Part shown: positions 7,454 to 15,417 of the stretch, piece by piece
Layout of the letters: each line of letters begins with the position of its first letter
Numbering within the stretch: position 1 is the stretch's first letter
Origin: Collinsella sp.
Lineage (GTDB): Bacteria; Actinomycetota; Coriobacteriia; Coriobacteriales; Coriobacteriaceae
Assembly: GCA_019419525.1 (NCBI GenBank)
Contig: DXZU01000002.1
Span: forward strand, 1-20,239
Direction: 5' to 3'
Length of the DNA stretch: 20,239 nucleotides
Made by a program: the position numbers and the translations under genes
Notes under the pieces: model-generated
What the model saw: the letters and a program-made list of their open reading frames with translations, nothing else
What the model was told of the DNA's origin: nothing
Database searches by the model: none

Positions 7454-8515
7454 CTACTCGGCGTCGGCGAAGCCGTTGGGGTTATGGCTCTGCCAATTCC
7501 AGCTGTCGCGGCACATGTCTGCGATGTCGTACTGGGCCTTCCAGCCCATCATGCGCTCGGCCTTGGAGGCATCGCACCAGTTGGCGGCGATGTCGCCGGC
7601 GCGGCGCTCACGGATCACGTAGGGCAGCTCCTTGCCGCAGGCCTTGGAGAAGGCGGCGACGACCTCGAGTACCGAGGTGCCGGTGCCGGTGCCCAGGTTA
7701 AAGATCTCGACGCCGGTCTTGCCGTTCATCCAGTTGAGGGCGGCAACGTGACCAGATGCCAGGTCGCACACGTGGATGTAGTCGCGCACGCCGGTGCCGT
7801 CGGGGGTGGGGTAGTCGTTGCCAAAGACCTGAACGGCCTCGAGCTTACCGACGGCGACCTGGGCGACGTAGGGCACCAGGTTGTTGGGGATGCCCTTGGG
7901 GTCCTCGCCGATCAGGCCCGACGGATGGGCACCGATGGGATTGAAGTAACGGAGCAGCACGACGTCCCACTCGGGGTCGGCGGTGTGGACGTCCATGAGG
8001 ATCTGCTCAATCATCCACTTGGTCCAACCATAGGGGTTGGTCGCGGGCTTCTTGGGGTCCTCTTCGGTGACGGGCGGGTTGTCCGGATCGCCGTAGACGG
8101 TCGAGGAGCTCGAGAAGATGATGGACTTGCAGCCATGGTTGCGCATGACGTCGATGAGCACCAGGGTGTTCTCGATGTTGTTGTGGTAGTACTCGACGGG
8201 CTTGCTCACCGACTCGCCGACGGCCTTAAAGCCGGCGAAGTGGATGACGCGGTCGATCTGATGGGTGTCGAAGATCTTGTTCATGGCCTCGCGGTCGAGC
8301 ACGTTGGCCTCGTAGAAGGTGAGGTTCTTGGCAGCCTCTTCGCCCACGATGGTCTTGACGCGGTCGACGGCGACGGCGCTGGAGTTGGAGAGGTCATCGA
8401 CGATGACGACCTGGTAGCCGCCCTCGAGCAGCTGAACGACGGTGTGCGAGCCGATAAAACCGGCGCCACCGGTTACGAGGACGCAGGTGTCTTTGGGGTC
8501 GAGTGCTTTGGACAT
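7454..8515 (-). CDS. galE: UDP-glucose 4-epimerase
   Basis: 353 residues, the usual GalE length. The N-terminal Rossmann motif is VLVTGGAGFIGSHTVVQLL. The short-chain dehydrogenase catalytic set is SSSSTVYG (Ser/Thr) and NPYGWTKWMIE (YxxxK). RYFNPIGAHPSGLIGEDP and GTGVRDYIHVCDLA are diagnostic of GalE. The enzyme interconverts UDP-glucose and UDP-galactose with bound NAD in the cytoplasm (Leloir pathway and cell-surface glycan precursors). ATG at 8515 has AGGAG 7 nt upstream. The gene is transcribed alone, away from the exported protein gene, and ends in a hairpin series and an intrinsic terminator. Confidence 0.97.
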   Translation of the reverse strand: MSKALDPKDTCVLVTGGAGFIGSHTVVQLLEGGYQVVIVDDLSNSSAVAVDRVKTIVGEEAAKNLTFYEANVLDREAMNKIFDTHQIDRVIHFAGFKAVGESVSKPVEYYHNNIENTLVLIDVMRNHGCKSIIFSSSSTVYGDPDNPPVTEEDPKKPATNPYGWTKWMIEQILMDVHTADPEWDVVLLRYFNPIGAHPSGLIGEDPKGIPNNLVPYVAQVAVGKLEAVQVFGNDYPTPDGTGVRDYIHVCDLASGHVAALNWMNGKTGVEIFNLGTGTGTSVLEVVAAFSKACGKELPYVIRERRAGDIAANWCDASKAERMMGWKAQYDIADMCRDSWNWQSHNPNGFADAE

Positions 8516-8782
8516 GTAGTCTCCTATCGAATCAGGAACACTTCTTCAGGGGAGTATAGCGCAGGCAGGGGCACCCAAAAGGTGCAGGGCAGGAAAAGCA
8601 GATGAACATGCTAACGTACTCATTGAAATGTTTGGCGTGGGCGTAACCTTGACTTTGACGTTTGCATACGAGCCGCCGACCATACGGTTTGCTGCCGTTC
8701 GTGGAAATCGTTGGGATGCGCCGGATGTACGCTAATATGTATAAGTTGAGCGACATATAAATAAACATGTAACGGAGTAGAT
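8516..8782. other. Divergent intergenic region galE / exported protein
   Basis: It must hold promoters for both divergent genes. On the minus strand a TATACT -10 candidate lies at 8558-8553. On the plus strand the AT-rich TATAAGTTGAG...TATAAAT stretch (8740-8762) lies before the start, but no convincing -35 was found. A small hairpin GCACC-CAAAA-GGTGC is at 8571-8585. Confidence 0.4.
8553..8581 (-). promoter_or_regulatory. Candidate galE promoter
   Basis: Minus strand: -10 TATACT at 8558-8553, with CTTTTG 17 nt upstream as a poor -35. The distance to the galE ATG is ~38 nt. The -10 is good and the -35 weak. Confidence 0.45.
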
Positions 8783-9988
8783 ATGTCACCAAACAGCGAT
8801 TCCATCCTTTCCCAGGAGCTTTCGCGTCGCACTGCCCTCAAGGCCCTGTTCGGCGCAGCTTCTGCAGCCGTTCTTTTTGGTCTGCCCGCTCGCGCCCATG
8901 CTGCGGAGGCCACCAAGGAAACCACCGACAAGCTCAATGCGGCCCAGGCTCAGCTTGACGAGGTCCAGGCCCAGCTCGACAGCATCGCAAATGAATACGC
9001 GGCGCTGGCCAACAAGAACGCCCAGACCCTCAACGATATCGAGGGCGTACAGGGCCAGATTGACAGCACGCAGGCGCAGATTGACGAAAAGAAGGCCGAG
9101 CTCAAAAAGAAGCGCGGCGATCTTTCCGATCGCGTTTCCGCCAGCTATAAGTCGGGCGGCACCAACATCCTGTCGCTGCTGCTCGCCTCGGGCTCGTTTG
9201 AGGAGCTCGTCGCCAATGCGCACTATGTTGAGAAGATCAACAAGAGCGACCGCGACGCCATCGAGGACATTCAGACCATCCAGGAAGAGCTCGATGCGCA
9301 AAAGACCGAGCTTGAGTCGCAGAAGGCCGACTTGGAGAAGCTCAAGGATCAGCAGACTGCCCAGATGCAGGACATGCAGGCCAAGCAGCAAGAAGTCCAG
9401 ACCGTGCTGAACGGTCTTTCCGACGACGTCAAGGAACTCATGGCTCAGCGCGATTCCGAGATCCTCGCTGCCGCCCAGGCTGAGGAGGCCGCTAGGAAGG
9501 CGGCTGCGGCAGCCGCGGCCTCTGCGAACACGGGCTCTTCTTCGGGTGGCTCGAGCTCGGGTGGCGGCTCGTATGCCGGCGGCACCCCGCAACAGACGGG
9601 CGGTTCGGGCAAGCAGCAGGCCGTCGTCAATGCGTGCTACTCGACGCCTTCTCCCGGCCAGGGCTGGTGTGCTGCCTGGGTTACCAACGTCTTCCGCAAT
9701 GCCGGCGTGGGCTATTTTGGCGGCAACGCGTGTGACATGTTCAACGCCTGGTGCTATAGCTCCGACCGCTCGGCGCTGCAGGTGGGCATGATCGTGGCCG
9801 ATTCCTCGCACAGCGGCACGGGTGCTCCGGGCCTTATCTACGGTCATGTGGGTATCTACGTTGGCGGCGGCATCGTTATGAGCAACGAGGGTGCCATTAC
9901 GTCTAAGTCGCTTGATTCGTTCATCAGCTTTTATGGTACTGGCTCTGGCGTGCGTTGGGGCTGGCTTGGCGGTATTGCGCTGTCGTAA
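8783..9988 (+). CDS. Exported coiled-coil protein with C-terminal CHAP/NlpC-like domain
   Basis: 401 residues. The N-terminus has twin arginines before a hydrophobic stretch (LSRRTALKALFGAASAAVLF) and a likely cleavage after ARAHA (~41), suggesting Tat export. Residues ~45-230 are Gln/Glu/Ala-rich coiled coil, interrupted by a GGTNILSLLLASGSFEELV segment typical of PcsB/CwlO-like hydrolases. A Ser/Gly linker (~245-275) follows. The C-terminal domain has GWCAAWV (nucleophile Cys) and YGHVGIYV (His), matching the CHAP/NlpC-P60 cysteine peptidase fold. Its role would be peptidoglycan peptide or amide cleavage in division or cell separation, possibly controlled by the coiled coil as in FtsEX-regulated hydrolases. 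ATG at 8783 has GGAG ~6 nt upstream. The gene is monocistronic, convergent with murB. Confidence 0.9.
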   Translation: MSPNSDSILSQELSRRTALKALFGAASAAVLFGLPARAHAAEATKETTDKLNAAQAQLDEVQAQLDSIANEYAALANKNAQTLNDIEGVQGQIDSTQAQIDEKKAELKKKRGDLSDRVSASYKSGGTNILSLLLASGSFEELVANAHYVEKINKSDRDAIEDIQTIQEELDAQKTELESQKADLEKLKDQQTAQMQDMQAKQQEVQTVLNGLSDDVKELMAQRDSEILAAAQAEEAARKAAAAAAASANTGSSSGGSSSGGGSYAGGTPQQTGGSGKQQAVVNACYSTPSPGQGWCAAWVTNVFRNAGVGYFGGNACDMFNAWCYSSDRSALQVGMIVADSSHSGTGAPGLIYGHVGIYVGGGIVMSNEGAITSKSLDSFISFYGTGSGVRWGWLGGIALS

Positions 9989-9996
9989 AGCCGACT

Positions 9997-10132
9997 GGGC
10001 CGCGTGCCCGCCCGCAATATATTTGATTGCCTGCTCGGGCAGTCCTGCGCAAGACGAAGGCCACATTAAGTGGCCTTCTTTGCGTGCGGAACTCGCGATC
10101 AATCAAATATATTGCGGGCGGGCACGCGGCCC
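9997..10132. repeat. 33-bp perfect inverted repeat enclosing a terminator hairpin
   Basis: 9997-10029 and 10100-10132 are exact reverse complements, with a 70-nt loop. The feet (CTGGGCC ... GGCCCTCTCG) match those of the hairpins at 15125 and 16380: the 10-mer GGCCCTCTCG recurs at 10128, 15205 and 16460. The half-palindromes lie just beyond the stop of the CHAP gene. Confidence 0.9.
10056..10081 (+). terminator. Terminator of the CHAP-protein gene
   Basis: GAAGGCCAC (10056-10064), loop ATTAA, GTGGCCTTC (10070-10078), then TTT. CGCAA/TTGCG outside it extend the stem with an internal loop. It sits inside the 33-bp inverted repeat. Confidence 0.7.
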
Positions 10133-10184
10133 TCTCGGGTTCGGGGCGCGACACACCGGACTGGGTTATCTGAATAAATATGGT

Positions 10185-10209
10185 GAAGGCCCCTTTCGGG
10201 GCCTTCTTT
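10185..10209. terminator. Terminator hairpin between convergent genes, next to murB
   Basis: GAAGGCCCC (10185-10193), loop TTTC, GGGGCCTTC (10198-10206), TTT on the plus strand. It starts ~5 nt past the murB stop on the minus strand, so it may serve both directions; the T-run is better for plus. Confidence 0.7.
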
Positions 10210-10210
10210 G

Positions 10211-11173
10211 TTAGAGGAATTCGCCTACTCGGTGGACTTCGGGTTCTAGGTCTACGTCGAATTGGTCTTTGACGGTTGTTTGGATGTGGCGGATGAGTTC
10301 GTCGACATCGGCGGCGGTGGCGTGGTCGGCGTTGACGATGAAGCCGCAGTGCTTTTCGCTCACCTGCGCGCCGCCGATGGCGTGTCCTCGCAGGCCGGCG
10401 TCCATGATGAGCTTGCCGGCAAAGTAGCCCTCGGGGCGCTTGAAGGTGGAGCCGGCGCTCGGCATGTCGAGCGGCTGCTTGTCCTCGCGGCGTTGGCGGT
10501 AGTCGTCCATGTCGGCCTTGATCATCGCGGCGTTGCCCGGGGCGAGATTGAAGGTGGCCGAGAGCACGATGAAGCCGTCGTCGGCAATGCGGCTCTTGCG
10601 ATAGTCCAGGTTGAGCTCGTCGACATCGAACTCGATAATGCTGCCGCTACCGCGGGTGCCGTCGTCGAGCATGCGGGCGGGCTTGTAGACGCGCACGGAC
10701 TCCAGCACATCGGCCATGCAAGCGCCGTATGCTCCGGCGTTCATGTAGCAGGCACCGCCGACCGATCCGGGAATGCCCGAGATGGGCTCCATGCCGGTAA
10801 GGCCGGCCTCGGCTGCCGCGGCTGCGACATCGGAAAGCAAGGCGCCGGCTGCCGCCGTGACGTGCGTGCCGTCGACCGTAATGTCGGAGAGGCCCTCGCC
10901 CAGCGCTACGACGACGCCGCGGATGCCCTTGTCGCCGACGAGCAAGTCGGAGCCGTTGCCCACGATGGTGAGTGGTAGATTGCAGCGATAGCAGGTATCG
11001 AGCGTGGCGACGAGGCCCTGCTCAGTATCGGGCGTGACAAAGACGTCGGCCGGACCGCCGATCTTAAACGTGGTGTGCTCGCGCATGGGCTCGCTCATCA
11101 GCACGTTGTCCTCGCCGGCAACGCCAGCGAGCGCGCACAGCAGGTCCTCGTTAAAAAAATCGTTCTCGTGCAT
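10211..11173 (-). CDS. murB: UDP-N-acetylenolpyruvoylglucosamine reductase
   Basis: 320 residues. FAD-binding segments TTFKIGGPADVFV and VGNGSDLLVGDKGIRGVVV; core motif EPISGIPGSVGGACYMNAGAYG; YRKSRI, and SAGSTFKRPEG with the serine that protonates the substrate enol; then GLRGHAIGGAQVSEKHCGFIVN. It reduces UDP-GlcNAc-enolpyruvate to UDP-MurNAc with NADPH in the cytoplasm, the second committed step of peptidoglycan synthesis. I chose the ATG at 11173 (MHENDFF) because an AAAGGCGG ribosome site precedes it. The frame stays open 33 codons upstream to 11272, but those residues (MDGCFIAASAPNP...) are not conserved-looking and cover the likely promoter. Divergent from the LacI-type gene. Confidence 0.96.
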   Translation of the reverse strand: MHENDFFNEDLLCALAGVAGEDNVLMSEPMREHTTFKIGGPADVFVTPDTEQGLVATLDTCYRCNLPLTIVGNGSDLLVGDKGIRGVVVALGEGLSDITVDGTHVTAAAGALLSDVAAAAAEAGLTGMEPISGIPGSVGGACYMNAGAYGACMADVLESVRVYKPARMLDDGTRGSGSIIEFDVDELNLDYRKSRIADDGFIVLSATFNLAPGNAAMIKADMDDYRQRREDKQPLDMPSAGSTFKRPEGYFAGKLIMDAGLRGHAIGGAQVSEKHCGFIVNADHATAADVDELIRHIQTTVKDQFDVDLEPEVHRVGEFL

Positions 11174-11216
11174 ACGGATATCCGCCTTTTGGTGGTCGTT
11201 GTCATCAATCGATTGC

Positions 11217-11222
11217 AATATA
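11217..11222 (-). promoter_or_regulatory. Candidate murB -10 element
   Basis: TATATT on the minus strand about 44 nt upstream of the murB ATG. No good -35 is found at the expected distance. Confidence 0.3.
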
Positions 11223-11356
11223 CCCCACCCGGACGGATTTGGTGCGCTGGCGGCGATAAAACAGCCGTCCACCGGATTGGTAAAGTGTTTATCACCGAGG
11301 TAGAGGGGTAGTCGCTATACTTTCAAGAGATTGCGCGTAAACCCGGAAGGAGCGAG

Positions 11357-12385
11357 ATGGCCAACAAAGTCACCCTCAAGCAGATCGCCCAGGAGGTGGG
11401 GCTTTCCCCCTCGTCGGTCTCGCTTGTTCTCAATAATCGGCCCTGTCGCATCTCGGAAGAAAACCGCAAGCTCATCAAAGAGGTCGCGGCGCGCAACCAC
11501 TATGTTCCCAACCAGATTGCGCGCAGCCTGGTTATGCGCGAGTCGCGCACGCTGGGCCTTATCGTCCCTAACATCGAGAGCCGCTTTTTTGCCTCGCTCG
11601 CCGGTAGCTTGGAAAAGCGCTGCCGCGAGGACGGCTATGCGCTCTTCATTACCAGCTCGGGCGGAAGCGCCGATGACGATCTGGAGCTGCTGCGCCAGCT
11701 GGTGACGCGCGGCGTTGATGGCGTCTTCCTGGTGGTGGGTGACGAGTTCTCCGATGATCGCGCCCTGCGCGAAGAAGTCAGCCACCTGCCCATCCCGGCC
11801 GTAATGGTCGACCGTGCCATTGAGGGGCTCGAGTGCGACAAGGTGATGTTCGACCACGAGATGGGCGGCTATATGGCCACCCGCTATCTGATCGAGCAAG
11901 GCCACCGCCGTATTGCCTGCCTGGTTAATGCCCGCCGTTCCAATACGGGTCGCAAGCGACTTGCCGGCTATGAGCGCGCGCTGCGCGAGGTTGGCCTGCC
12001 GATCGACGCGCGTTTGGAGTTTGAGAGCGAGTACTACATTCCGAGCGCATACGAGGCCTCGGAGGCAGTGCTCGCAACTGACGCCACTGCCGTGTTCGCA
12101 AGCTCGGATAACATTGCCCTCGGTTTGCTCAAGCGCTTACACGAGATGGGGAAGAGCATCCCGGGCGATATCTCGGTGGTGAGCTATGACAACTCGGCGG
12201 CCGACGTTCTCTTTGAGCCGGCGCTGACCGCGATTGAGCAGGACCCTGGTGTCCTTGCGGAGCATGCTTTTGGCTGCATGTCCAAGCGTCTTGCCGGTAG
12301 GGGCGGCAGGCGTGCCGAAGAGGTCGTTCTGGAGCCGGAGCTTATCGTTAAGGACAGCGTGCTCGAGCTTACTAAACACAACTAA
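11357..12385 (+). CDS. LacI-family transcriptional regulator
   Basis: 342 residues. The N-terminal HTH and hinge run VTLKQIAQEVGLSPSSVSLVLN ... YVPNQIARSLV (residues ~5-58, here split), followed by a periplasmic-binding-protein-like effector domain (LGLIVPNIESRFFASL..., GVDGVFLVVGD, VFASSDNIALGLLKRL, DISVVSYDN). It is a cytoplasmic, dimeric repressor/activator sensing a sugar or sugar phosphate. ATG at 11357 follows AAGGAGCGAG; a TATACT -10 candidate is at 11316-11321. It is followed in the same direction by xfp, with palindromic LacI-type operators in the gap, so xfp is the likely target, with possible autoregulation. The effector cannot be read from sequence. Confidence 0.93.
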   Translation: MANKVTLKQIAQEVGLSPSSVSLVLNNRPCRISEENRKLIKEVAARNHYVPNQIARSLVMRESRTLGLIVPNIESRFFASLAGSLEKRCREDGYALFITSSGGSADDDLELLRQLVTRGVDGVFLVVGDEFSDDRALREEVSHLPIPAVMVDRAIEGLECDKVMFDHEMGGYMATRYLIEQGHRRIACLVNARRSNTGRKRLAGYERALREVGLPIDARLEFESEYYIPSAYEASEAVLATDATAVFASSDNIALGLLKRLHEMGKSIPGDISVVSYDNSAADVLFEPALTAIEQDPGVLAEHAFGCMSKRLAGRGGRRAEEVVLEPELIVKDSVLELTKHN

Positions 12386-12394
12386 ACACGTTTA
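12383..12394. promoter_or_regulatory. LacI-type half-palindrome at the end of the regulator gene
   Basis: TAAACACGTTTA: five of six base pairs are symmetric around a central CG-containing core, similar to the better site at 12488. It overlaps the regulator's stop codon. Confidence 0.4.
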
Positions 12395-12487
12395 CCAATT
12401 TGCAGAGACCGAATGTGGAGCACCTGTGACAATCAACGCCGCAGGTGAATGTCGCGCTTTGCTAATCGATGGGATTGATAAGGGTGA

Positions 12488-12499
12488 TAAAACGTTTTA
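12488..12499. promoter_or_regulatory. Perfect LacI-family operator candidate upstream of xfp
   Basis: TAAAACGTTTTA is a 12-bp perfect palindrome with the central CG usual for LacI/CcpA-family operators. It lies 5 nt before a TATACT -10 candidate (12505-12510), where a bound repressor would block polymerase. Confidence 0.65.
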
Positions 12500-12504
12500 G
12501 CAAA

Positions 12505-12510
12505 TATACT
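12505..12510 (+). promoter_or_regulatory. Candidate xfp -10 element
   Basis: TATACT, 58 nt before the xfp ATG. The region 17 nt upstream (GGGTGA) is a poor -35, which fits a regulated promoter but weakens the call. Confidence 0.45.
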
Positions 12511-12568
12511 GGTCCCAACGAAAGGTTGCCGTATTGGAGGGTGACCGCACAGCGAAGGGACATAAACA

Positions 12569-15097
12569 ATGGCTAAAACACTGGGGACGCCGTGGCAAAA
12601 GCTGGGCCACGAGGTGCCGGCTTCCGAGCTCGAGGGCGTCGACCTGTATTGGCGCGCATCGAACTATCTGTCCGTCGGTCAGATCTACCTTCGCTCTAAC
12701 CCGCTAATGCGCCCCGACTTTGTCGACGAGAAAACCGGTGAGGTGCGCGACTTCGGTCGTCCGGACGTTAAGCACCGCCTGGTTGGCCACTGGGGCACCA
12801 CGCCCGGCATCAACTTCCTGTTCGGTCACGTCAATCGACTGATCGCCGACCACAACCAGAATGCTATCTTCTTGATGGGCCCTGGTCACGGTGGCCCCGC
12901 CGGTACTGCTCAGTCGCTGCTCGACGGTACCTACCGCGAGATTCGCCCCGACATCACCAATGACGAGGCAGGCCTGCAGAAGTTCTTCCGCCAGTTCTCT
13001 TATCCCGGCGGCATCCCGAGCCACTTTGCGCCCGAGACGCCCGGTTCCATCCACGAGGGCGGCGAGCTCGGCTACACGCTCAGCCACGCTTACGGTGCCG
13101 TCATGGACAACCCGAGCCTGTTGGCCGTGGCCGTGGTGGGCGACGGCGAGTCCGAGACCGGCCCGCTCGCGACCTCTTGGCAATCCAACAAGCTCGTGAA
13201 CCCGGCAACCGACGGTATCGTTTTGCCGATCCTGCACCTCAACGGCTACAAGATCGCCAACCCCACCATCCTCGCCCGCGTGTCCGACGAAGAGCTCACC
13301 AAGTTCTTTGAGGGCATGGGCTATAAGCCGCACTTCTTTGTCGCCGGCTTTGACGACGAGAGCCACGCAAGCATTCATGCGCGTTTCGCTGCCCTGTTTG
13401 AGCAGGTCTTCGATGAGATCTGTGACATCAAGGCAACCGCGCAGGCCCAGGCCGCCGCAGGCGAGACCGTGGTCCGCCCGGCCTACCCCATGATTGTGTT
13501 CCGCACGCCCAAGGGCTGGACCTGCCCCAAGCAGATCGACGGCAAGAAGACCGAGGACTCCTGGCGCGCGCATCAGGTGCCGCTGGCGAGTGCCAAGGAC
13601 ACCCACGAGCACTTCCGCGTGCTGCGCGAGTGGCTGCGTTCCTACAAGCCCGAGGAGCTCTTTACGCCCGAGGGCCAGGTGCGCCCCGAGGTGACGGCCT
13701 TTATGCCGACCGGCGAGCTGCGCATCGGCGCCAACCCCAACGCGAACGGCGGTAAGGTGCGTCGCGAGCTCGAGCTGCCCGATATCCACGCCCACGAGGT
13801 CCCCGTCGACACTAATGGTCATGGCTGGGGCTCCACCGAGGCCGCCCGCGTCTTTGTTGAGTACACTGCCGACGTTCTGGCCAAGAACATGGATGACTTC
13901 CGCATCTTCGGTCCCGACGAGACCGCGTCCAACCGCCTGCAGGCTGCCTACAAGGTGACCAAGAAGCAGTGGGACGCCGGCTTCTACGAGGACGAGGCCA
14001 ACGACGAGCTGCTGGCAGGCTCCGGTAAGGTCGTCGAGCAGCTGTCCGAGCACCAATGCGAGGGCTTCCTCGAGGCCTACGTGCTCACTGGCCGTTCCGG
14101 CGTGTGGAGCTCCTACGAGAGCTTTGTCCATGTGGTCGACTCCATGGTCAACCAGCACTGCAAGTGGCTCGAGGCTACCAAGCGCGAGATTCCGTGGCGT
14201 GCCCCCATCAGCGGCCTTAACATTTTGCTGTCGAGCCACGTCTGGCGTCAGGACCACAACGGCTTCTCGCATCAGGACCCCGGCTTTATTGACCTGCTGC
14301 TCAACAAGGCCAACGACACGCACATCGTAAACGCCTACTATCCGGCCGACGCCAACATGGCTCTCGCCGTGGCCGAGCGCGTCTACCAGTCCACTGACTG
14401 CGTCAACGCCATCTTCTGCGGCAAGCAGCCTGCTCCGACCTTCCAGACGGTCGACGAGGCCAAGGCGGAGCTCGCCGAGGGCGTTGCGACTTGGGAGTGG
14501 GCATCGACCGCCGATTCGCTCGCCGAGGCCGACGTCGTGGTCGCCACCTGCGGTGACGTGCCGACGCTTGAGGCTCTGGCTGCAACCGACATGCTGCGCG
14601 AGCTGGGCATCAAGGTATGGTTCGTCAACGTGGTCGACCTGCTCAAGATCCAGAACGTCTGCGAGAACGACCAGGCTCTCAGCGACGAGCGCTGGGCTGA
14701 GCTGTTCGGCTGCGGCGAGAAGCCCGTCTTCTTCGCGTTCCACGCCTATGCCGGCACGATTCGCCGCCTGATCTGGAACCGCCCCGGCCACGATGCCTTC
14801 CGCGTCCACGGCTACGAGGAGAAAGGCTCCACGACAACGCCGTTCGACATGCTGCGCCTGAACAACATGGACCGCTGGGCACTGGCCGCCGACGTGCTGC
14901 GCATGGTCGACGCCGATAAGTTTGCCGAGCAGATTGATAAGTGGGAGGCATTCCGCACCGAGGCCTTCGAGTTCGCGTGCGATGAGGGCTACGATCACCC
15001 GGCCTTCACCGACTGGGTCTGGCCCGACGCCGCAGCCGCAACAGCAGCCGACGGCGCGCTCTCCGCAACGCAGATGACCGCGGGCGACAACGAGTAA
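12569..15097 (+). CDS. xfp: Xylulose-5-phosphate/fructose-6-phosphate phosphoketolase
   Basis: 842 residues, slightly longer than the ~800-830 usual for the family. Motifs: GHWGTTPGINFLFGHVNR, MGPGHGGPA, the family signature EGGELGYTLSHAYGAVMDNP, the thiamine-diphosphate motif GDGESETGPLATSWQSNK, HLNGYKIANPTI, and a C-terminal domain with HQDPGF and VNVVDLLKIQ. It splits xylulose-5-P (and usually fructose-6-P) with phosphate into acetyl-phosphate and glyceraldehyde-3-P (or erythrose-4-P), in the cytoplasm. ATG at 12569 follows GAAGGGA. The upstream LacI-family gene and operator suggest sugar control. The stop is immediately followed by a structured repeat element. The extra C-terminal Ala-rich tail (DAAAATAADGALSATQM) looks unconserved. 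Confidence 0.97.
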   Translation: MAKTLGTPWQKLGHEVPASELEGVDLYWRASNYLSVGQIYLRSNPLMRPDFVDEKTGEVRDFGRPDVKHRLVGHWGTTPGINFLFGHVNRLIADHNQNAIFLMGPGHGGPAGTAQSLLDGTYREIRPDITNDEAGLQKFFRQFSYPGGIPSHFAPETPGSIHEGGELGYTLSHAYGAVMDNPSLLAVAVVGDGESETGPLATSWQSNKLVNPATDGIVLPILHLNGYKIANPTILARVSDEELTKFFEGMGYKPHFFVAGFDDESHASIHARFAALFEQVFDEICDIKATAQAQAAAGETVVRPAYPMIVFRTPKGWTCPKQIDGKKTEDSWRAHQVPLASAKDTHEHFRVLREWLRSYKPEELFTPEGQVRPEVTAFMPTGELRIGANPNANGGKVRRELELPDIHAHEVPVDTNGHGWGSTEAARVFVEYTADVLAKNMDDFRIFGPDETASNRLQAAYKVTKKQWDAGFYEDEANDELLAGSGKVVEQLSEHQCEGFLEAYVLTGRSGVWSSYESFVHVVDSMVNQHCKWLEATKREIPWRAPISGLNILLSSHVWRQDHNGFSHQDPGFIDLLLNKANDTHIVNAYYPADANMALAVAERVYQSTDCVNAIFCGKQPAPTFQTVDEAKAELAEGVATWEWASTADSLAEADVVVATCGDVPTLEALAATDMLRELGIKVWFVNVVDLLKIQNVCENDQALSDERWAELFGCGEKPVFFAFHAYAGTIRRLIWNRPGHDAFRVHGYEEKGSTTTPFDMLRLNNMDRWALAADVLRMVDADKFAEQIDKWEAFRTEAFEFACDEGYDHPAFTDWVWPDAAAATAADGALSATQMTAGDNE

Positions 15098-15124
15098 GTA
15101 GGCATCCGGGACGGTCTCGCGCTG

Positions 15125-15209
15125 GGGCCGCCTCCGGGCTGGTGCCCTTCCTCGGAGAAGTGGGCTTCGCGAACTTCTCCGAGGAAGGGCACCAGCCCGG
15201 AGGCGGCCC
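15125..15209. repeat. Hairpin 1A: 37-bp perfect stem, loop GGGCTTCGCGA
   Basis: 15125-15161 pairs without mismatch with 15173-15209; loop 15162-15172. ACGGTC (15111-15116) and GACCGT (15214-15219) outside could extend the stem across an internal loop. No T-run follows. Confidence 0.95.
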
Positions 15210-15320
15210 TCTCGACCGTTTCGATATGCGGGGGCTGATATTTTTTAATGTAATGGGGACTTTGCCGTTGCGGCCTTGGGGCTGCGCATCTTCCTTTGGT
15301 CAGCCAAAATTACATTGCCG

Positions 15321-15393
15321 GGGCCGGGGCGCCTGCTTTGTTTTGAGAAGTTCGCGAAGCCCACTTCTCAAAACAAAGCAGGCGCCCCGGCCC
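15321..15393. repeat. Hairpin 2A: 31-bp perfect stem, loop TCGCGAAGCCC
   Basis: 15321-15351 pairs perfectly with 15363-15393. The loop (15352-15362) is the reverse complement of the hairpin 1A loop. The stem ends 24 nt before the AEC start codon, so it would lie in that gene's leader. Confidence 0.95.
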
Positions 15394-15417
15394 TCGTGGA
15401 ATAGATAAGGGGGAAGC

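Larger units (their letters stand above)
15098..15397. repeat. Structured repeat element, copy A (two long hairpins)
   Basis: 300 nt starting right after the xfp stop. Order: a 27-nt leader (26/27 identical to copy B), hairpin of 37 bp with 11-nt loop, a ~111-nt middle segment clearly similar to copy B, a 31-bp hairpin with the reverse-complement loop, then CCCTCGT. It is 20 nt from the start of the AEC gene and lacks any coding frame of note. Copy B lies 1255 nt further on. Confidence 0.92.

Noticed and set aside
11174..11272. Longer N-terminus for MurB
   Set aside because: The extra 33 codons lack family similarity, and a good ribosome site precedes the ATG at 11173.
12420..12447. CACCTG...CAGGTG hairpin as terminator of the LacI-type gene
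   Set aside because: Only six pairs with a 15-nt loop and no T-run.
12704..14998. Very long minus-strand open frame opposite xfp (and similar ones opposite galE and the CHAP gene)
   Set aside because: The plus-strand genes match known families end to end. Such antisense frames are expected in GC-rich coding DNA, and their products are low-complexity Val/Gly/Ala/Arg sequences.
15098..15417. Hairpins 1A and 2A as ordinary intrinsic terminators
   Set aside because: Stems of 37 and 31 bp are far longer than usual and no T-run follows. The duplicated architecture with inverted loops needs another explanation, though they may still stop transcription.
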